DNA from: Rhodospirillaceae bacterium
Lineage (GTDB): Bacteria > Pseudomonadota > Alphaproteobacteria > UBA6615
DNA: 64,000 nucleotides
Assembly: GCA_002724635.1 (NCBI GenBank)
Contig: PBPM01000100.1
Coordinates: 1 to 64,000 of the forward strand
Direction: 5' to 3'
In this document: positions 40,173 through 51,206 of the stretch, piece after piece
Layout of the letters: each line of letters opens with the position of its first letter
Position numbering within the stretch: position 1 is the stretch's first letter
Notes under the pieces: generated by a model
Databases searched by the model: none
The model's input: only the letters and a program-made list of their open reading frames with translations
What the model was told of the DNA's origin: nothing
Translations under genes and position numbers: made by a program

Positions 40173-41348
40173 ATGTATCCCGCACGGCAAAAAACAGCTC
40201 TCGTTCTTCTCCTGTGGTTGCTGGGTGCCGTTGGGCTTTCAGTCATCAGTGTCTCGACGGTAGCAGCCCAGAAATCAGCGCTCGAGGATATTTTCGTCGT
40301 TCGCGATGTGATTCTGGATGAACGCGCCGAGACGGCGGCGGCCGCGCGTACGCAGGCGCTTGCCAAGGGACAGCGCGAGGCGTTCCGGCGCCTCGAGGCA
40401 CGCCTGATCCGCAGCGTGCATCGCGGCCTCGCCGAAAGCGTTGACGCGGACACGCTGCGGTTTTTGGTCGACGCCATACAGATCGATGACGAGAAGACAT
40501 CGAATGTGCGCTATCTCGCTAACCTGACGGTCGAATTCAAGCCCGACGCGGTGCGCAACCTGTTCCGCTTCTTGGGCGTGCCGTTCGCGGAATTGCGCAG
40601 CCGTCCGCTGACGGTTGCGCCGGTGCTCGCGCGGGTCGACCGTTACATCCTATGGGATGATCCGAATCCGTGGCGCGAGGCGTGGCGCAACGACCCCGAG
40701 GGGGCGGGCCTTGTTCCCATGCTTGCTCCGATCGGCGATCTGTCGGACCTCGCCGGGCTATCTGTGGATCAGGCCGTCGCGGGAGAGCCCGAGGCGCTGG
40801 CACAATTGGCCGCGCGATATGGTGCGCGTGGTGTATTGGTCGCAATCGCAAACGTCTTCGAGACGGAACCCGGGATTCTCCGCACTGACGTCGTCACTGT
40901 ACCGGTGGGCCTGCCGGAGATGGCTCCCTTCAGCATCTCGGTAGTCGGCATTGACGGAGACGGAGAAGCAGGTCTGTTCGCCCGCGCCGTGGGAGAAATT
41001 CGCGAGGTCGTCGAGGATGAATGGAAGGCCGCGAACGCGATTACCTCGAGCGAGATTAGCCGCGTTCGCGCGGCCGTGCCCATTTCCGACCTCAAGAACT
41101 GGGTTGATGTTCGCGTGCGTATCGCCCTTGTGCCGGCGGTCACAAACGTTCAGGTCGTCGCGTTAACCGCGACGGCTGCAGAAGTCGAGATCGATCATCG
41201 AGGTGATCTGACCCGCCTGATTCGCTCGTTCGAGCGCTTCGATCTTATCCTCGAAGAGACCGGGCTCGGGCCCGGGACGACGCCGGGCACCGGACAGCCT
41301 AGTGCCGAGACGCCGCTGACCCATGTCATACGCCTCGCCGGGTCCTAG
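40173..41348 (+). CDS. DUF2066 domain-containing protein
   Basis: Signal-peptide-like N-terminus, VVRDVILDERAETAAAARTQALAKGQREAFRRLEARLI; located upstream of hda as typical. Confidence 0.85.
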   Translation: MYPARQKTALVLLLWLLGAVGLSVISVSTVAAQKSALEDIFVVRDVILDERAETAAAARTQALAKGQREAFRRLEARLIRSVHRGLAESVDADTLRFLVDAIQIDDEKTSNVRYLANLTVEFKPDAVRNLFRFLGVPFAELRSRPLTVAPVLARVDRYILWDDPNPWREAWRNDPEGAGLVPMLAPIGDLSDLAGLSVDQAVAGEPEALAQLAARYGARGVLVAIANVFETEPGILRTDVVTVPVGLPEMAPFSISVVGIDGDGEAGLFARAVGEIREVVEDEWKAANAITSSEISRVRAAVPISDLKNWVDVRVRIALVPAVTNVQVVALTATAAEVEIDHRGDLTRLIRSFERFDLILEETGLGPGTTPGTGQPSAETPLTHVIRLAGS

Positions 41349-41360
41349 TCGGGGTATGCG

Positions 41361-42038
41361 ATGAGCCGTCAGCTAGTCCTCGATCTGGGCCACCGGACGG
41401 CACGCGGCCGTTCGGATTTCTTGGTATCGCGCAGCAACGCCGAGGCGGTCGAGTGGATCGACCGGTGGCCCGATTGGCCGGCGCGCGCGCTGGTAATCTG
41501 GGGGCCGCCCGCATCCGGCAAGACCCATCTAGGACATGTTTGGTGCGATGTCAGCGGCGGAACCCTAATTGGGCCCGATGACTTGCGCGGGTCCGACGCA
41601 GCCCAATTGCGCGCTCGGAGCGCGTTTCTGTGTGTCGACGATGCAGACCGGCTCGCGGGGGAGCGGGATGGCGAGGAGGCCCTTCTGCATCTCTACAACT
41701 ATGTGCTTGAGACGGATGGCGCGCTGCTGGTTATCGCCGGCGAGGCGCCGGCGCGCTGGAATGTCGGCCTTGCGGATCTGGCTTCGCGCATTAAGGCTCT
41801 GGCGGGCGCCGGAATTTCTGCGCCGGATGACGATGTCCTTGCGGCGCTGATGGTGAAGCAATTCCGTGACCGGCAGCTGCGCGTTGGTGAAGACGTCGTG
41901 CTTTATCTGTTGGCGCGCATGGAACGGTCGTTTGCCGCCGTACCCGGAATCGTTGCGGCGATCGATTCCGCCGCGCTGGAGCGCAGGCGGCCGGTGACCG
42001 TGCCGCTCGCACGCGAAATTCTCGATGGTTACCATTGA
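41361..42038 (+). CDS. hda: DnaA-related regulator Hda-like
   Basis: VIWGPPASGKTHLGHVWCD Walker A, FLCVDDADRL, DnaA-family AAA+ organisation. Confidence 0.8.
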   Translation: MSRQLVLDLGHRTARGRSDFLVSRSNAEAVEWIDRWPDWPARALVIWGPPASGKTHLGHVWCDVSGGTLIGPDDLRGSDAAQLRARSAFLCVDDADRLAGERDGEEALLHLYNYVLETDGALLVIAGEAPARWNVGLADLASRIKALAGAGISAPDDDVLAALMVKQFRDRQLRVGEDVVLYLLARMERSFAAVPGIVAAIDSAALERRRPVTVPLAREILDGYH

Positions 42039-42139
42039 CAACGAACTGTCATCGCCTTTTCACAAATTGTGGATATCGTGCCGTTTAGATACCCTTATGG
42101 GCACATAGGCGCGCGTGCGCCTGTAATTCTCTACAGAAC

Positions 42140-44323
42140 GTGGTTCCCTTGGTTGCCGAAGATACTGCAGTTTCGCCCGACCCGGCCCCCGGGATTGGTA
42201 TGAAGTCGCCCGAACGGTTCATCAACCGAGAACTCTCTTGGATCGCGTTCAACGAACGCGTTCTCGAGGAGGCGGGGAATCCCAATCATCCGCTGCTCGA
42301 ACGCTTGCGTTTCCTATCGATCTCCGCGTCCAATCTCGATGAGTTCTACATGGTCCGGGTCGCCGGGCTGAAGGGACAGGTCGAGGCTGGTGTCAAGACA
42401 GTGAGTCAGGAGGGTCTGAGCCCGGGTGAGCAGCTGGCGGCAATCAACGAGCGCGCGAGCGCCCTGATGGCGGCGCAACAAAAGACCTGGCTGCGGCTCG
42501 TTGTGGAGCTGGGTGCCAGCGATATCACTGTCGTCGAGCCCAATGACCTCACGTCAGAGGAATCCGTCTGGCTCGAAAACCGGTTCATGACCGCGATTTT
42601 CCCCGTCCTGACGCCGCTCGCCGTCGACCCGGCCCACCCCTTTCCGTTTATCCCGAACTTCGGCCTTGCCGAGGCACTGGAACTTTACCGGCCGAGCGAC
42701 AACCGGCGTATGATCGGGCTGCTGCCATTACCTGGGCAGATCGAGCGGTTTATCCGCCTGCCCGGTGAACATGCGCGTTTCATTCTCCTCGAGAAATGCG
42801 TGGCGATGTATCTGCATCGCATCTTCCCCGGTTTCGAACCACGGGGCATGGGGACGTTCCGAGTCATTCGTGACAGCGATATCGAGGTTCTGGATGAGGC
42901 GGAAGACTTGGTCCGCCAGTTCGAATCTGCCCTCAAGCGGCGGCGGCGTGGCGCCGTCATCCGGCTGACGGTCGGTGCTGAGATGCCGGAAGAATTGCGA
43001 CGCTTTGTCACCGAGGAGATCGGCGTCGACGACGACGATGTGTTTGTACTCGACGGGATACTGGGTCTTGATCAGACGGAGGAGCTGATCGTCGACGAGC
43101 GGCGCGATCTCCTTTTCGAATCCTTCAACGCCCGGTTTCCGGAACGAATCAGGGACTTCGGGGGCGATTGCTTCGCGGCGATCCGCTCCAAGGACATCGT
43201 GGTCCACCATCCGTTCGAATCGTTCGACGTGGTGGTTCAGTTTCTGCGTGAGGCCGCTCGTGATCCGAAAGTCGTGTCCATCAAGCAGACGCTTTATCGC
43301 ACATCGGAAAACTCGCCAATTGTCAGCGCGCTGACTGAAGCAGCGCATGCCGGGAAATCCGTCATTGCGTTGATCGAGCTCAAGGCGAGGTTCGATGAGG
43401 AAGCGAACATTCGCTGGGCCCGGGAGCTCGAACGTGCCGGCGTCCAGATCGTGTACGGTTTCATCGATCTGAAGACCCACGCGAAAATCAGCCTGATTCA
43501 TCGCCGCGAGGGGAGCACCCTGCGCGCCTACGCCCATTTCGGTACCGGCAACTATCATCCGATTACGGCGCGAATTTACACCGATATCAGCTACCTGACG
43601 CAGGACCCCGAGCTTTGCGAGGACGCCTCGCGGGTGTTCAACTATATGACCGGATATGTGAAGCCCGAACGGCTGGCGAAGATCGCGGTCGCACCAGTGA
43701 ATCTTCGTGAAACGTTGATGCAGTGCATCGAAGAAGAAATCACGCACGCGCAGGCAGGCCGTCCCGCCGAAATCTGGGCGAAGTTCAACAGCTTGGTCGA
43801 TGGCGATATCATAGACGCGCTTTACCGAGCGTCTCAGGCCGGGGTGTCCGTTCGCCTCGTTGTGCGTGGAATTTGCTGTCTTCGCCCCGGCGTGCAGGGC
43901 CTGAGCGAGAATATTGAGGTCAAGAGCATCGTCGGACGTTTTCTCGAGCATTCCAGGATCATTGCCTTCGGGTCGGGCTTCGAAATGCCCTCGCCGCAGA
44001 CCAAGCTGTTCATCTCCTCTGCCGACTGGATGCCGCGCAATCTCAACCGCCGGGTCGAGTTTCTGGTGCCCATCGAGAGTGGCACCGTACACCAGCAGAT
44101 TCTCTACCAAATCATGGTTGCGAATCTTCTGGATCGCGCTCAAAGCTGGGTTATGGAGCCCGATGGCACCTACACCCGGATCGATACGAGTGGCGAGCAG
44201 GACCCATTCAACGCGCACAAGTTTTTCATGACCAATCCCAGCCTGTCGGGGCGGGGCGCCGCGCTGAAGAAGGCGGGCAACGTTCCACAACTGCTGATGC
44301 ATCACGACCAGATTCTTTCGTAA
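42140..44323 (+). CDS. ppk1: polyphosphate kinase 1
   Basis: [63 protein letters not shown]. Confidence 0.98.
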   Translation: MVPLVAEDTAVSPDPAPGIGMKSPERFINRELSWIAFNERVLEEAGNPNHPLLERLRFLSISASNLDEFYMVRVAGLKGQVEAGVKTVSQEGLSPGEQLAAINERASALMAAQQKTWLRLVVELGASDITVVEPNDLTSEESVWLENRFMTAIFPVLTPLAVDPAHPFPFIPNFGLAEALELYRPSDNRRMIGLLPLPGQIERFIRLPGEHARFILLEKCVAMYLHRIFPGFEPRGMGTFRVIRDSDIEVLDEAEDLVRQFESALKRRRRGAVIRLTVGAEMPEELRRFVTEEIGVDDDDVFVLDGILGLDQTEELIVDERRDLLFESFNARFPERIRDFGGDCFAAIRSKDIVVHHPFESFDVVVQFLREAARDPKVVSIKQTLYRTSENSPIVSALTEAAHAGKSVIALIELKARFDEEANIRWARELERAGVQIVYGFIDLKTHAKISLIHRREGSTLRAYAHFGTGNYHPITARIYTDISYLTQDPELCEDASRVFNYMTGYVKPERLAKIAVAPVNLRETLMQCIEEEITHAQAGRPAEIWAKFNSLVDGDIIDALYRASQAGVSVRLVVRGICCLRPGVQGLSENIEVKSIVGRFLEHSRIIAFGSGFEMPSPQTKLFISSADWMPRNLNRRVEFLVPIESGTVHQQILYQIMVANLLDRAQSWVMEPDGTYTRIDTSGEQDPFNAHKFFMTNPSLSGRGAALKKAGNVPQLLMHHDQILS

Positions 44324-44326
44324 GCG

Positions 44327-45901
44327 ATGCTATCGATGTCTGAGTGGTCGTCGGCAATCTGTAGCCCCGCAGCGGTCGTCGACATCGGCTCGAATTCGAT
44401 CCGTCTGGTCGTATTTCGCGACCGGTCGCGGGCGGCGCCGGTGGTGTTCAACGAGCGTGTGACCTGCGGTATCGGGCGCGACCTAGCCACCACCGGCAAG
44501 CTGCACACCGAAGGGGTGCAAAAGGCGCTGGCGAACCTGCCGCGCTTCGCGGCGATCGTCGCGGCGATGAACATCGATGAAACAACGCTGCTCGCCACCG
44601 CGGCAAGCCGTGAGGCATCGGACGGGGCCGATTTCCTGAAGCGCGTCGAGCGCATATTCGGCTGCCGGGTCACGCAGCTTGACGGCGATCAGGAGGCGCA
44701 GCTTGCCGCGAATGGTGTGATCAGTGGCCTGCCAGCGGCGCGTGGTTTGGCTGCTGACCTCGGTGGGGGCAGCCTCGAGCTGGCGGCCGTTTCCGACGGC
44801 CGCGTCGGCGATCATGGCAGCCTTCCTCTGGGGCCTCTGCGGTTGGTCGCGATGGGGCTCGTCAACAGCAAGCTGGCACGCCATATCGACGAACAGTTGG
44901 ATCAGTTTTCCTGGATTGATGGCGCTGCCGCAAACAGGACGATCTATGTTGTTGGCGGCGCCTGGCGTGCGCTCGCACGCCTCCATATGGAGCAGACCGA
45001 ATACCCGTTGCGAGTGATTCACAGCTACCAGATGAACGGACAGGACGCGTTGGATTTCTGCGGTGTCGTCGCCAAGTTGAGCGCTGCGAGCCTGTCGCGA
45101 ATCAGCGTCGTGCCGCGCTCGCGCGTGCTGACACTGCCGACGGCGGCGCTGGTGCTCGCACGGCTGATCGACGTCGCGGGAGCGAGGTCCCTGGTATTCT
45201 CCGCAAACGGCATTCGCGAAGGCTCGCAATACGAGGCGCTGGATGCGGACACCCGCGCAGCCGACCCGTTGATTGTCGCCTGCGAGCATTTCGCGGCCCG
45301 CGAAAACCGCGCGCTGGGATCGGGCGCGGCCCTGTTCGCTTGGGTTTCCCCGCTGTTTGAGGGCGAAGACGCGGAGTCGTGCCGACTTCGCCGAGCTGCC
45401 TGTCTGCTCGCCGATATTGGTTGGCACGAGCATCCTGATTACCGCGCCGAGCAGGTCTATTTCCGGATCCTGCGCCTGCCGCTTATGGGCCTGACCCATG
45501 AGGAAAAGGCCAAGATCGCGCTCGCGGTGTACCGGCGTTACACCGGCGCGAAGGGCGGAAACACATTGCGCGTGGCCAATATGCTACTGGCCCCCGACGA
45601 CATCGAATGGTCGAGCCGTCTGGGGGCATCCCTGCGTCTCGCAGAGACCCTTACGGGCGGCAATCCCGCCCTGCTGCAGGGGGCAAGTCTTAACCTCGAC
45701 GAGCGGCGTCTGTCGATGACCCTTGAACCCGGGCGGGCGGACCTCTTCGGCGATCTCGTACGCATCCGGTTCGCGGCGCTTGCGAAGTTGTTCGGTGTTT
45801 CCGGTGTGATCACAGGCGACGGGTTGAGCGAGGAACTAGGGAGCGGCCCACTGACAGGGCCCGAAGCTACTCAGCCGCGTCCTCGGCCGCCGCGGGTGTA
45901 A
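44327..45901 (+). CDS. ppx: exopolyphosphatase (Ppx/GppA family)
   Basis: VVDIGSNSIRLVVF, AADLGGGSLELA; directly follows ppk1. Confidence 0.95.
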   Translation: MLSMSEWSSAICSPAAVVDIGSNSIRLVVFRDRSRAAPVVFNERVTCGIGRDLATTGKLHTEGVQKALANLPRFAAIVAAMNIDETTLLATAASREASDGADFLKRVERIFGCRVTQLDGDQEAQLAANGVISGLPAARGLAADLGGGSLELAAVSDGRVGDHGSLPLGPLRLVAMGLVNSKLARHIDEQLDQFSWIDGAAANRTIYVVGGAWRALARLHMEQTEYPLRVIHSYQMNGQDALDFCGVVAKLSAASLSRISVVPRSRVLTLPTAALVLARLIDVAGARSLVFSANGIREGSQYEALDADTRAADPLIVACEHFAARENRALGSGAALFAWVSPLFEGEDAESCRLRRAACLLADIGWHEHPDYRAEQVYFRILRLPLMGLTHEEKAKIALAVYRRYTGAKGGNTLRVANMLLAPDDIEWSSRLGASLRLAETLTGGNPALLQGASLNLDERRLSMTLEPGRADLFGDLVRIRFAALAKLFGVSGVITGDGLSEELGSGPLTGPEATQPRPRPPRV

Positions 45902-47045
45902 TCTCCACGATTCTAACCTTTCCGTGGCCGGCCGCGAGCGCGATTTCGCCAGCCTTCAGACGCAGCGCGTCAACGCCGAAAATATCTCGTCGCCAGCCCT
46001 TCAGCGCGGCTACATCGGCTTCATCGTCGGCGGCGATGGCCTCAAGGTCCGGCACGGTGGCCACCAGCTTCTGGGCGACGTTTCCGGTGTCGCATTTGAA
46101 CTTGAGCAGTACCTTCAGGAGGTCCATCAGCGCGCTGGCGCCCGGTGGTAGCTCCACCGGCTCCGGGATCGTCGGTGCTTCGTTCGCGGTGACCGCGCGG
46201 CCCGCCTCGATAGCATCAAGCAGGCTTCGGCCGAGCCTGCCGCTAGCGAAATTCTTAGGAATGCCGCGCATCCGTTGCAGGGACTTCTCATCCTCGGGCG
46301 GGCGGGCGGCGATCTGAGCCAGCACGTCGTCTCGCATCAGCCGGTTGCGCGGCAGGTCGCGGGCCATCGCCTCGCGGTCGCGCCATGCCGCGACGGCCTG
46401 CAGCATCGCCAGGTATTTCGGCTGGTTGCGCTTCGGCTTGAGCCGTCGCCATCCCTCCTCGGGCACCACCTCGTAGAGCGCGGGGTCAGCAAGTTTGGCC
46501 ATCTCTTCTTCGACCCATTCGAGACGGCCATTCTCCTCGATCCGCCGGCGCAGCTTCTCGTAGGCCGGGCGCAGATGGGTCACGTCGGCGAGTGCATAGT
46601 CGAGCTGGGAATCCGTCAGCGGTCGCTGGGACCAGTCTGTGAACCGGCTGCCCTTGTCGGGCCGCACCTTGGTCAGCTTTGAAATCAGCGTCTCGTAGCC
46701 GACTTGGTCGCCGAAGCCCGCGACCATGGCCGCGATCTGGGTGTCGAAGAGGGGCACCGGCGTAACCCCACCCTCGTGGTGGAAAATCTCGATGTCCTGC
46801 TTTGCCGCATGCATGACCTTGAGTACGTTGTCATTGGCGATCAGGTCGAAGAGCGGGGCAAGGTCGATCCCGTCGGCCAAGGGGTCGATGATTGCCTTGT
46901 CCTCCGGGCCCGCGACCTGCACGAGGCACAGAATCGGCCAGAAGGTGCTCTCGCGCATGAACTCGGTGTCGACGGTGACGTAGTCGGCTGTGGCGAGGCG
47001 GTCGCAAAGCGCGGCGAGGGTGTTGGTGTCGGTGATCACATTCAT
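45867..47045 (-). CDS. rnd: ribonuclease D
   Basis: YVTVDTEFMRESTFWPILCLVQVA, HAAKQDIEIF, QLDYALADVTHL DEDD exonuclease motifs plus HRDC. Confidence 0.96.
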   Translation of the reverse strand: MNVITDTNTLAALCDRLATADYVTVDTEFMRESTFWPILCLVQVAGPEDKAIIDPLADGIDLAPLFDLIANDNVLKVMHAAKQDIEIFHHEGGVTPVPLFDTQIAAMVAGFGDQVGYETLISKLTKVRPDKGSRFTDWSQRPLTDSQLDYALADVTHLRPAYEKLRRRIEENGRLEWVEEEMAKLADPALYEVVPEEGWRRLKPKRNQPKYLAMLQAVAAWRDREAMARDLPRNRLMRDDVLAQIAARPPEDEKSLQRMRGIPKNFASGRLGRSLLDAIEAGRAVTANEAPTIPEPVELPPGASALMDLLKVLLKFKCDTGNVAQKLVATVPDLEAIAADDEADVAALKGWRRDIFGVDALRLKAGEIALAAGHGKVRIVEITPAAAEDAAE

Positions 47046-47195
47046 GGGCGGCGTTTCTACAAGGATTCGCGAGGGTCCGAAAGCGCCGTGGAGCCTTGAC
47101 AGGCGCGGGCGATCCGTGGCCATTGGCGCGGGCGGTGGCCCCTGCGCCGAAAGGGACCGATTTCCAGCCTTTGACCAGCTTCTCCGGGACGAAAA

Positions 47196-48992
47196 ATGCA
47201 TCCCTACCGAACTCATACCTGCGGCGAACTGCGCGACGCGAATGCCGGTGATACCGTGCGCCTGTCGGGCTGGATTCACCGCAAGCGCGACCATGGCAAC
47301 CTTTTGTTCGTCGACCTGCGTGACCAGTACGGCATCACCCAGTGTGTGATCGATACCTCCAGCCCGATCTTCGCGACCGTCGAGGGCACGCGGCTGGAAT
47401 CTGTAATCACCGTGACCGGACCGGTCGTTGCCCGCTCGGATGAGACGGTGAACTCGGGCCTGCCCACTGGCACGGTCGAGGTCGGGATTGATGAGGTGCA
47501 TGTCGAGAACCCTGCCGAAACGCTGCCGCTGCAGGTGAATTCCGACGAGGATACAGGCGAGGATATCCGCTTGCGCTACCGCTATCTGGATCTCCGCCGC
47601 GAGAAGGTCGCGCGTAACATCCTGCTGCGCAACGACGTGATCGCGTCGATCCGCCGGCGCATGATTGAGGGGGGATTCAAAGAGTTCCAGACACCTATCC
47701 TGACGGCGTCAAGCCCGGAGGGTGCGCGCGACTATCTGGTACCGTCGCGCCTGCATCCCGGCAAGTTCTACGCGCTCCCCCAGGCCCCGCAGCAGTTCAA
47801 GCAGCTGCTCATGGTCGCGGGCTTTGACAAGTATTTTCAGATTGCGCCCTGCTTCCGCGACGAGGATGCGCGCGCCGACCGTTCCCCGGGCGAGTTCTAT
47901 CAGCTCGACTTCGAGATGGCGTATGCCACTCAGGACGACGTGTTCGACGCGATCGAGCCGGTGATCGCGGGTGTGTTTGAGGAGTTCGCCGGCTTTGGCC
48001 GGGACGAGGCCTGGGCCGTCACGCCAACCCCGTTCCCGCGCATCCCCTATGCCGAGGCGATGCTCAAATACGGCAGCGACAAGCCGGACCTGCGCAATCC
48101 CATCGAGATCGCCGACGTGCCTGAGGTCTTCGCGGGATCGGACTTAAAGATTTTCGCTGGGCTGATCGAGAAGGGCGCCACCGTGCGAGCTATTCCCGCG
48201 CCGGGCGGCGGCGCGCAGCCGCGCAGCTGGTTCGACAAGCTGAACGACTGGGCCCGCGAGGAGGGCGGGCAGGGGCTTGGCTACATCGTGCTGGAAGATG
48301 GCGAGGGCAGGGGCCCCATCGCCAAGTTCGTTGCTGGTGAGCGGCTCGAGAAGCTCAAGGAGCTGGCGGGCCTCAAGGACGGCGATGCGGTGTTCTTCTC
48401 CGCCGGCGACCCCGCGGATGCCGCCGATCTGGCCGGTAAGGCGCGAACCAAGATCGGCGAGGACCTCGGCCTGATCGCGACCGGCCGCTACGACTTCTGC
48501 TGGATCGTCGACTACCCGATGTACGAACGCGACAAGGACATGGGCGCGATCGAGTTCTCCCACAACCCGTTTTCCATGCCTCAGGGCGAGATGGCGGCGC
48601 TGGATGCGGAAGACCCGCTAGATGTGCTGGCCTATCAGTACGATATCGTGTGCAACGGTGTGGAATTGTCGTCGGGCGCGATCCGGAACCACCGGCCCGA
48701 CATCATGCTTAAGGCGTTCGAGATCGCGGGCTATGACCGAGAGACCGTTGAGCGTGAGTTTGCAGGTATGTTCAACGCCTTCCGCTATGGCGCGCCGCCG
48801 CATGGCGGGTCTGCGCCCGGCATTGACCGCATCGTCATGTTGATCGCCGACGAGCCAAATATCCGCGAGGTCATCGCCTTCCCGATGAACCAGCGCGCTG
48901 AAGACCTGATGATGGGCGCCCCGGCCGAGGTGGACGACACAAGGCTGCGCGAGTTGCACCTGCGCAAGGTGCTGCCTAAGGCGGAGAAGTAG
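47196..48992 (+). CDS. aspS: aspartyl-tRNA synthetase (AspRS)
   Basis: [52 protein letters not shown], class II motifs. Confidence 0.98.
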   Translation: MHPYRTHTCGELRDANAGDTVRLSGWIHRKRDHGNLLFVDLRDQYGITQCVIDTSSPIFATVEGTRLESVITVTGPVVARSDETVNSGLPTGTVEVGIDEVHVENPAETLPLQVNSDEDTGEDIRLRYRYLDLRREKVARNILLRNDVIASIRRRMIEGGFKEFQTPILTASSPEGARDYLVPSRLHPGKFYALPQAPQQFKQLLMVAGFDKYFQIAPCFRDEDARADRSPGEFYQLDFEMAYATQDDVFDAIEPVIAGVFEEFAGFGRDEAWAVTPTPFPRIPYAEAMLKYGSDKPDLRNPIEIADVPEVFAGSDLKIFAGLIEKGATVRAIPAPGGGAQPRSWFDKLNDWAREEGGQGLGYIVLEDGEGRGPIAKFVAGERLEKLKELAGLKDGDAVFFSAGDPADAADLAGKARTKIGEDLGLIATGRYDFCWIVDYPMYERDKDMGAIEFSHNPFSMPQGEMAALDAEDPLDVLAYQYDIVCNGVELSSGAIRNHRPDIMLKAFEIAGYDRETVEREFAGMFNAFRYGAPPHGGSAPGIDRIVMLIADEPNIREVIAFPMNQRAEDLMMGAPAEVDDTRLRELHLRKVLPKAEK

Positions 48993-49002
48993 GCAGTAAC
49001 TC

Positions 49003-49806
49003 ATGAATATTACTCTCAACGGTGTCGATTTCCGCTACGAACTGGACGGGCCCGAAGGCGCGCCTTGGGTAGTGTTTTCGAACTCGCTGACCACCGACGT
49101 CACCATGTGGAACACGGAGGTGGCTGAGCTTTCCGGCCGCTATCGTACCCTGCGCTACGATACGCGCGGCCACGGAAAGACCTCGGCGCCCGAGGGGCCT
49201 TACAGCTTCGAGCTTCTGGTTTCCGACGTGATCGCGCTAATGGACGCCGTCGGCGTGGACCGCGCCCATTATGTAGGACTGTCGCTCGGCGGCATGACCG
49301 GACTGGGCGTCGCCATCGAGCATGGCGACCGGCTCCTCAGCCTTGCGGCGTGCGACGCGCGCCCCTTCGCCGACCCGGAATGGGCCGAGCCGTGGGTCGG
49401 GCGCATTGCGCTCGCGCGTGACAAGGGCATGGAGGCTCTAGTCGAGCCTACTGTGGCGCGCTGGTTCACCGAAGACTTCCGTGCCGATCCGGCCAACGCA
49501 CCGGTGCTCGATCATGTGCGCCGGATGATCCGCGAGACCTCTGTCGAGGGCTATACTGGCTGCGCGGGTGCGCTACGGGGGCTCAACTATTTGCCCCGAC
49601 TAGGCGAAATCTCGGTACCGAGCTTGTTCATGACCGGCAAGTCGGACGGTAGCACGCCGCCCGTGGCCTCTGAACAGATGCACGCCGCCGTGTCCGGCTC
49701 GCAATGCGTGATCGTGGATCCGGCGTCGCATATCTCGAACCTCGAGAACCCGGCCCAGTTCGATGCGGTGTTGTTCGCCCATCTAGACGCGGCGCAGAAC
49801 GGCTGA
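49003..49806 (+). CDS. alpha/beta hydrolase, 3-oxoadipate enol-lactonase-like
   Basis: YDTRGHGKTSAPEGPYSFELL, HYVGLSLGGMTG nucleophile elbow, PASHISNLENP. Confidence 0.85.
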   Translation: MNITLNGVDFRYELDGPEGAPWVVFSNSLTTDVTMWNTEVAELSGRYRTLRYDTRGHGKTSAPEGPYSFELLVSDVIALMDAVGVDRAHYVGLSLGGMTGLGVAIEHGDRLLSLAACDARPFADPEWAEPWVGRIALARDKGMEALVEPTVARWFTEDFRADPANAPVLDHVRRMIRETSVEGYTGCAGALRGLNYLPRLGEISVPSLFMTGKSDGSTPPVASEQMHAAVSGSQCVIVDPASHISNLENPAQFDAVLFAHLDAAQNG

Positions 49807-49828
49807 CCGGCTGAAGTGCGACCAAATT

Positions 49829-49856
49829 CGTCATGCCCGCACAGGCGGGCATCCAT
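49829..49856. repeat. REP-like palindrome (GTCATGCCCGCACAGGCGGGCATCCA)
   Basis: ATGCCCGC-acag-GCGGGCAT inverted repeat; antisense translation MPACAGMT typical of dispersed proteobacterial palindromes. Confidence 0.6.
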
Positions 49857-50128
49857 TGTCGCTGACGACGCCCCGAATGTGAGCGCGTGTTTATAGGATC
49901 CCCCCTTCGCGGGGAGCGACTTTGGTCTTGGTTGCGCGCTCATTCACAAATATCCGTGGCATGGCCGGTCGGAGACCTCCGAGCGGTAGTAAGATGGCGC
50001 TCGATCCATGCTTCCTTTGCGCCGGCAGTCGGCATCACGCGTGACGGATTGTCGCCGATGGGGTGGCATAGCGGGGTCGGTAGCCTTTATCATCGCGCCA
50101 ATATTGATTTCTTTTCAGGGGAAACATT

Positions 50129-51112
50129 ATGCGCGCAGCTTTCTATGATCGGCTGGGGCCGGCGAACGAAGTCCTGACCGTTGGCGAACAGCCGACTCCC
50201 GACCCGGGCTCGGGCGAAGTGCGCGTGAAGCTGGCCACCTCGGGCGTCAACCCGTCCGACTGGAAGGCGCGGCTGCGCGGCCGAGGCGGTGCCATCCCGT
50301 TTCCGCTGATTATCCCCCACAGCGACGGTGCCGGTACCATCGATGCCGTCGGCGACGGCGTCGATGCGGGCCGTGTGGGTCGCGACGTTTGGCTGATGAA
50401 CGGCCAATGGCAGCGGCCCTTCGGGACCGCGGCGGAATATATCTGTATGCCCGAGAAGTATGTGATCGATCTGCCGGCCGGCACGGACATGGCCGAGGCG
50501 GCCTGCTTTGGCATCCCGTTCCTGACCGCGCACCGTGCTGTGATGTTCGACGGCGAGGTGTCGGGCCAGACAATCCTGGTTCAGGGTGGTGCCGGCGCGG
50601 TCGGCGATCACGCGGTTCAGGTGGCCAAGGCGAATGGCGCGCGTGTGATCACCACGGTCAGCTCCGAGGAGAAGGATGCCTATGTGCGCAAGGTCGGCGC
50701 GGACGAGGTGATCAACTATCGCACCGAGGATATGGCTGCGCGGATTCGTGATCTGACCGACGGCAAGGGGGTCGACCGGATTGTCGAGCTGAACCTGTCG
50801 GCCAATGCTCCGAGCTACGGGGAGATTCTCGCCCCGCGCGGAACCGTCATCATCTACGGGACAGTCGATGCGATGGCGAGTGTTCCGGCCCAAGACTTCA
50901 TCGTCAATGGCGCTAATCTGAAATGGTTCATTGTCTACTCGATCACGGATGCCGAGCGCGACGAGGGTGTCGCAGCCTTGAACAAGATGCTCGCCGACGG
51001 CGGCCTGACGACGACCATCGCCGCGCGATTTCCGCTTGACGAGATCGTCGCGGCCCATGAGATGGTGGAAGCCGCCCGGCACATCGGGAATGTGGTTCTC
51101 GATCTCGGCTGA
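50129..51112 (+). CDS. NADPH:quinone reductase-like MDR oxidoreductase
   Basis: ILVQGGAGAVGDHAVQVAKANGARVITTVSS; clear paralogue of the 16069-17052 product. Confidence 0.88.
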   Translation: MRAAFYDRLGPANEVLTVGEQPTPDPGSGEVRVKLATSGVNPSDWKARLRGRGGAIPFPLIIPHSDGAGTIDAVGDGVDAGRVGRDVWLMNGQWQRPFGTAAEYICMPEKYVIDLPAGTDMAEAACFGIPFLTAHRAVMFDGEVSGQTILVQGGAGAVGDHAVQVAKANGARVITTVSSEEKDAYVRKVGADEVINYRTEDMAARIRDLTDGKGVDRIVELNLSANAPSYGEILAPRGTVIIYGTVDAMASVPAQDFIVNGANLKWFIVYSITDAERDEGVAALNKMLADGGLTTTIAARFPLDEIVAAHEMVEAARHIGNVVLDLG

Positions 51113-51206
51113 GGGGCCTGATCCGATGCAGGCCGCGTGCCGTTGAGGACGCGTTTCCGCGTGTGGCATGAATCAACCGGACTTTTCAGGTTAGAATGAG
51201 TTCTCG

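Noticed and set aside
42728-44305. 525-aa minus-strand ORF
   Set aside because: Fully antisense to ppk1, whose conserved motifs are clear; long shadow ORFs are expected at high GC.
44483-45499. 338-aa minus-strand ORF
   Set aside because: Antisense shadow of ppx.
50090-51169. 359-aa minus-strand ORF
   Set aside because: Antisense to the MDR oxidoreductase at 50129-51112; Rossmann motifs support the plus-strand gene.
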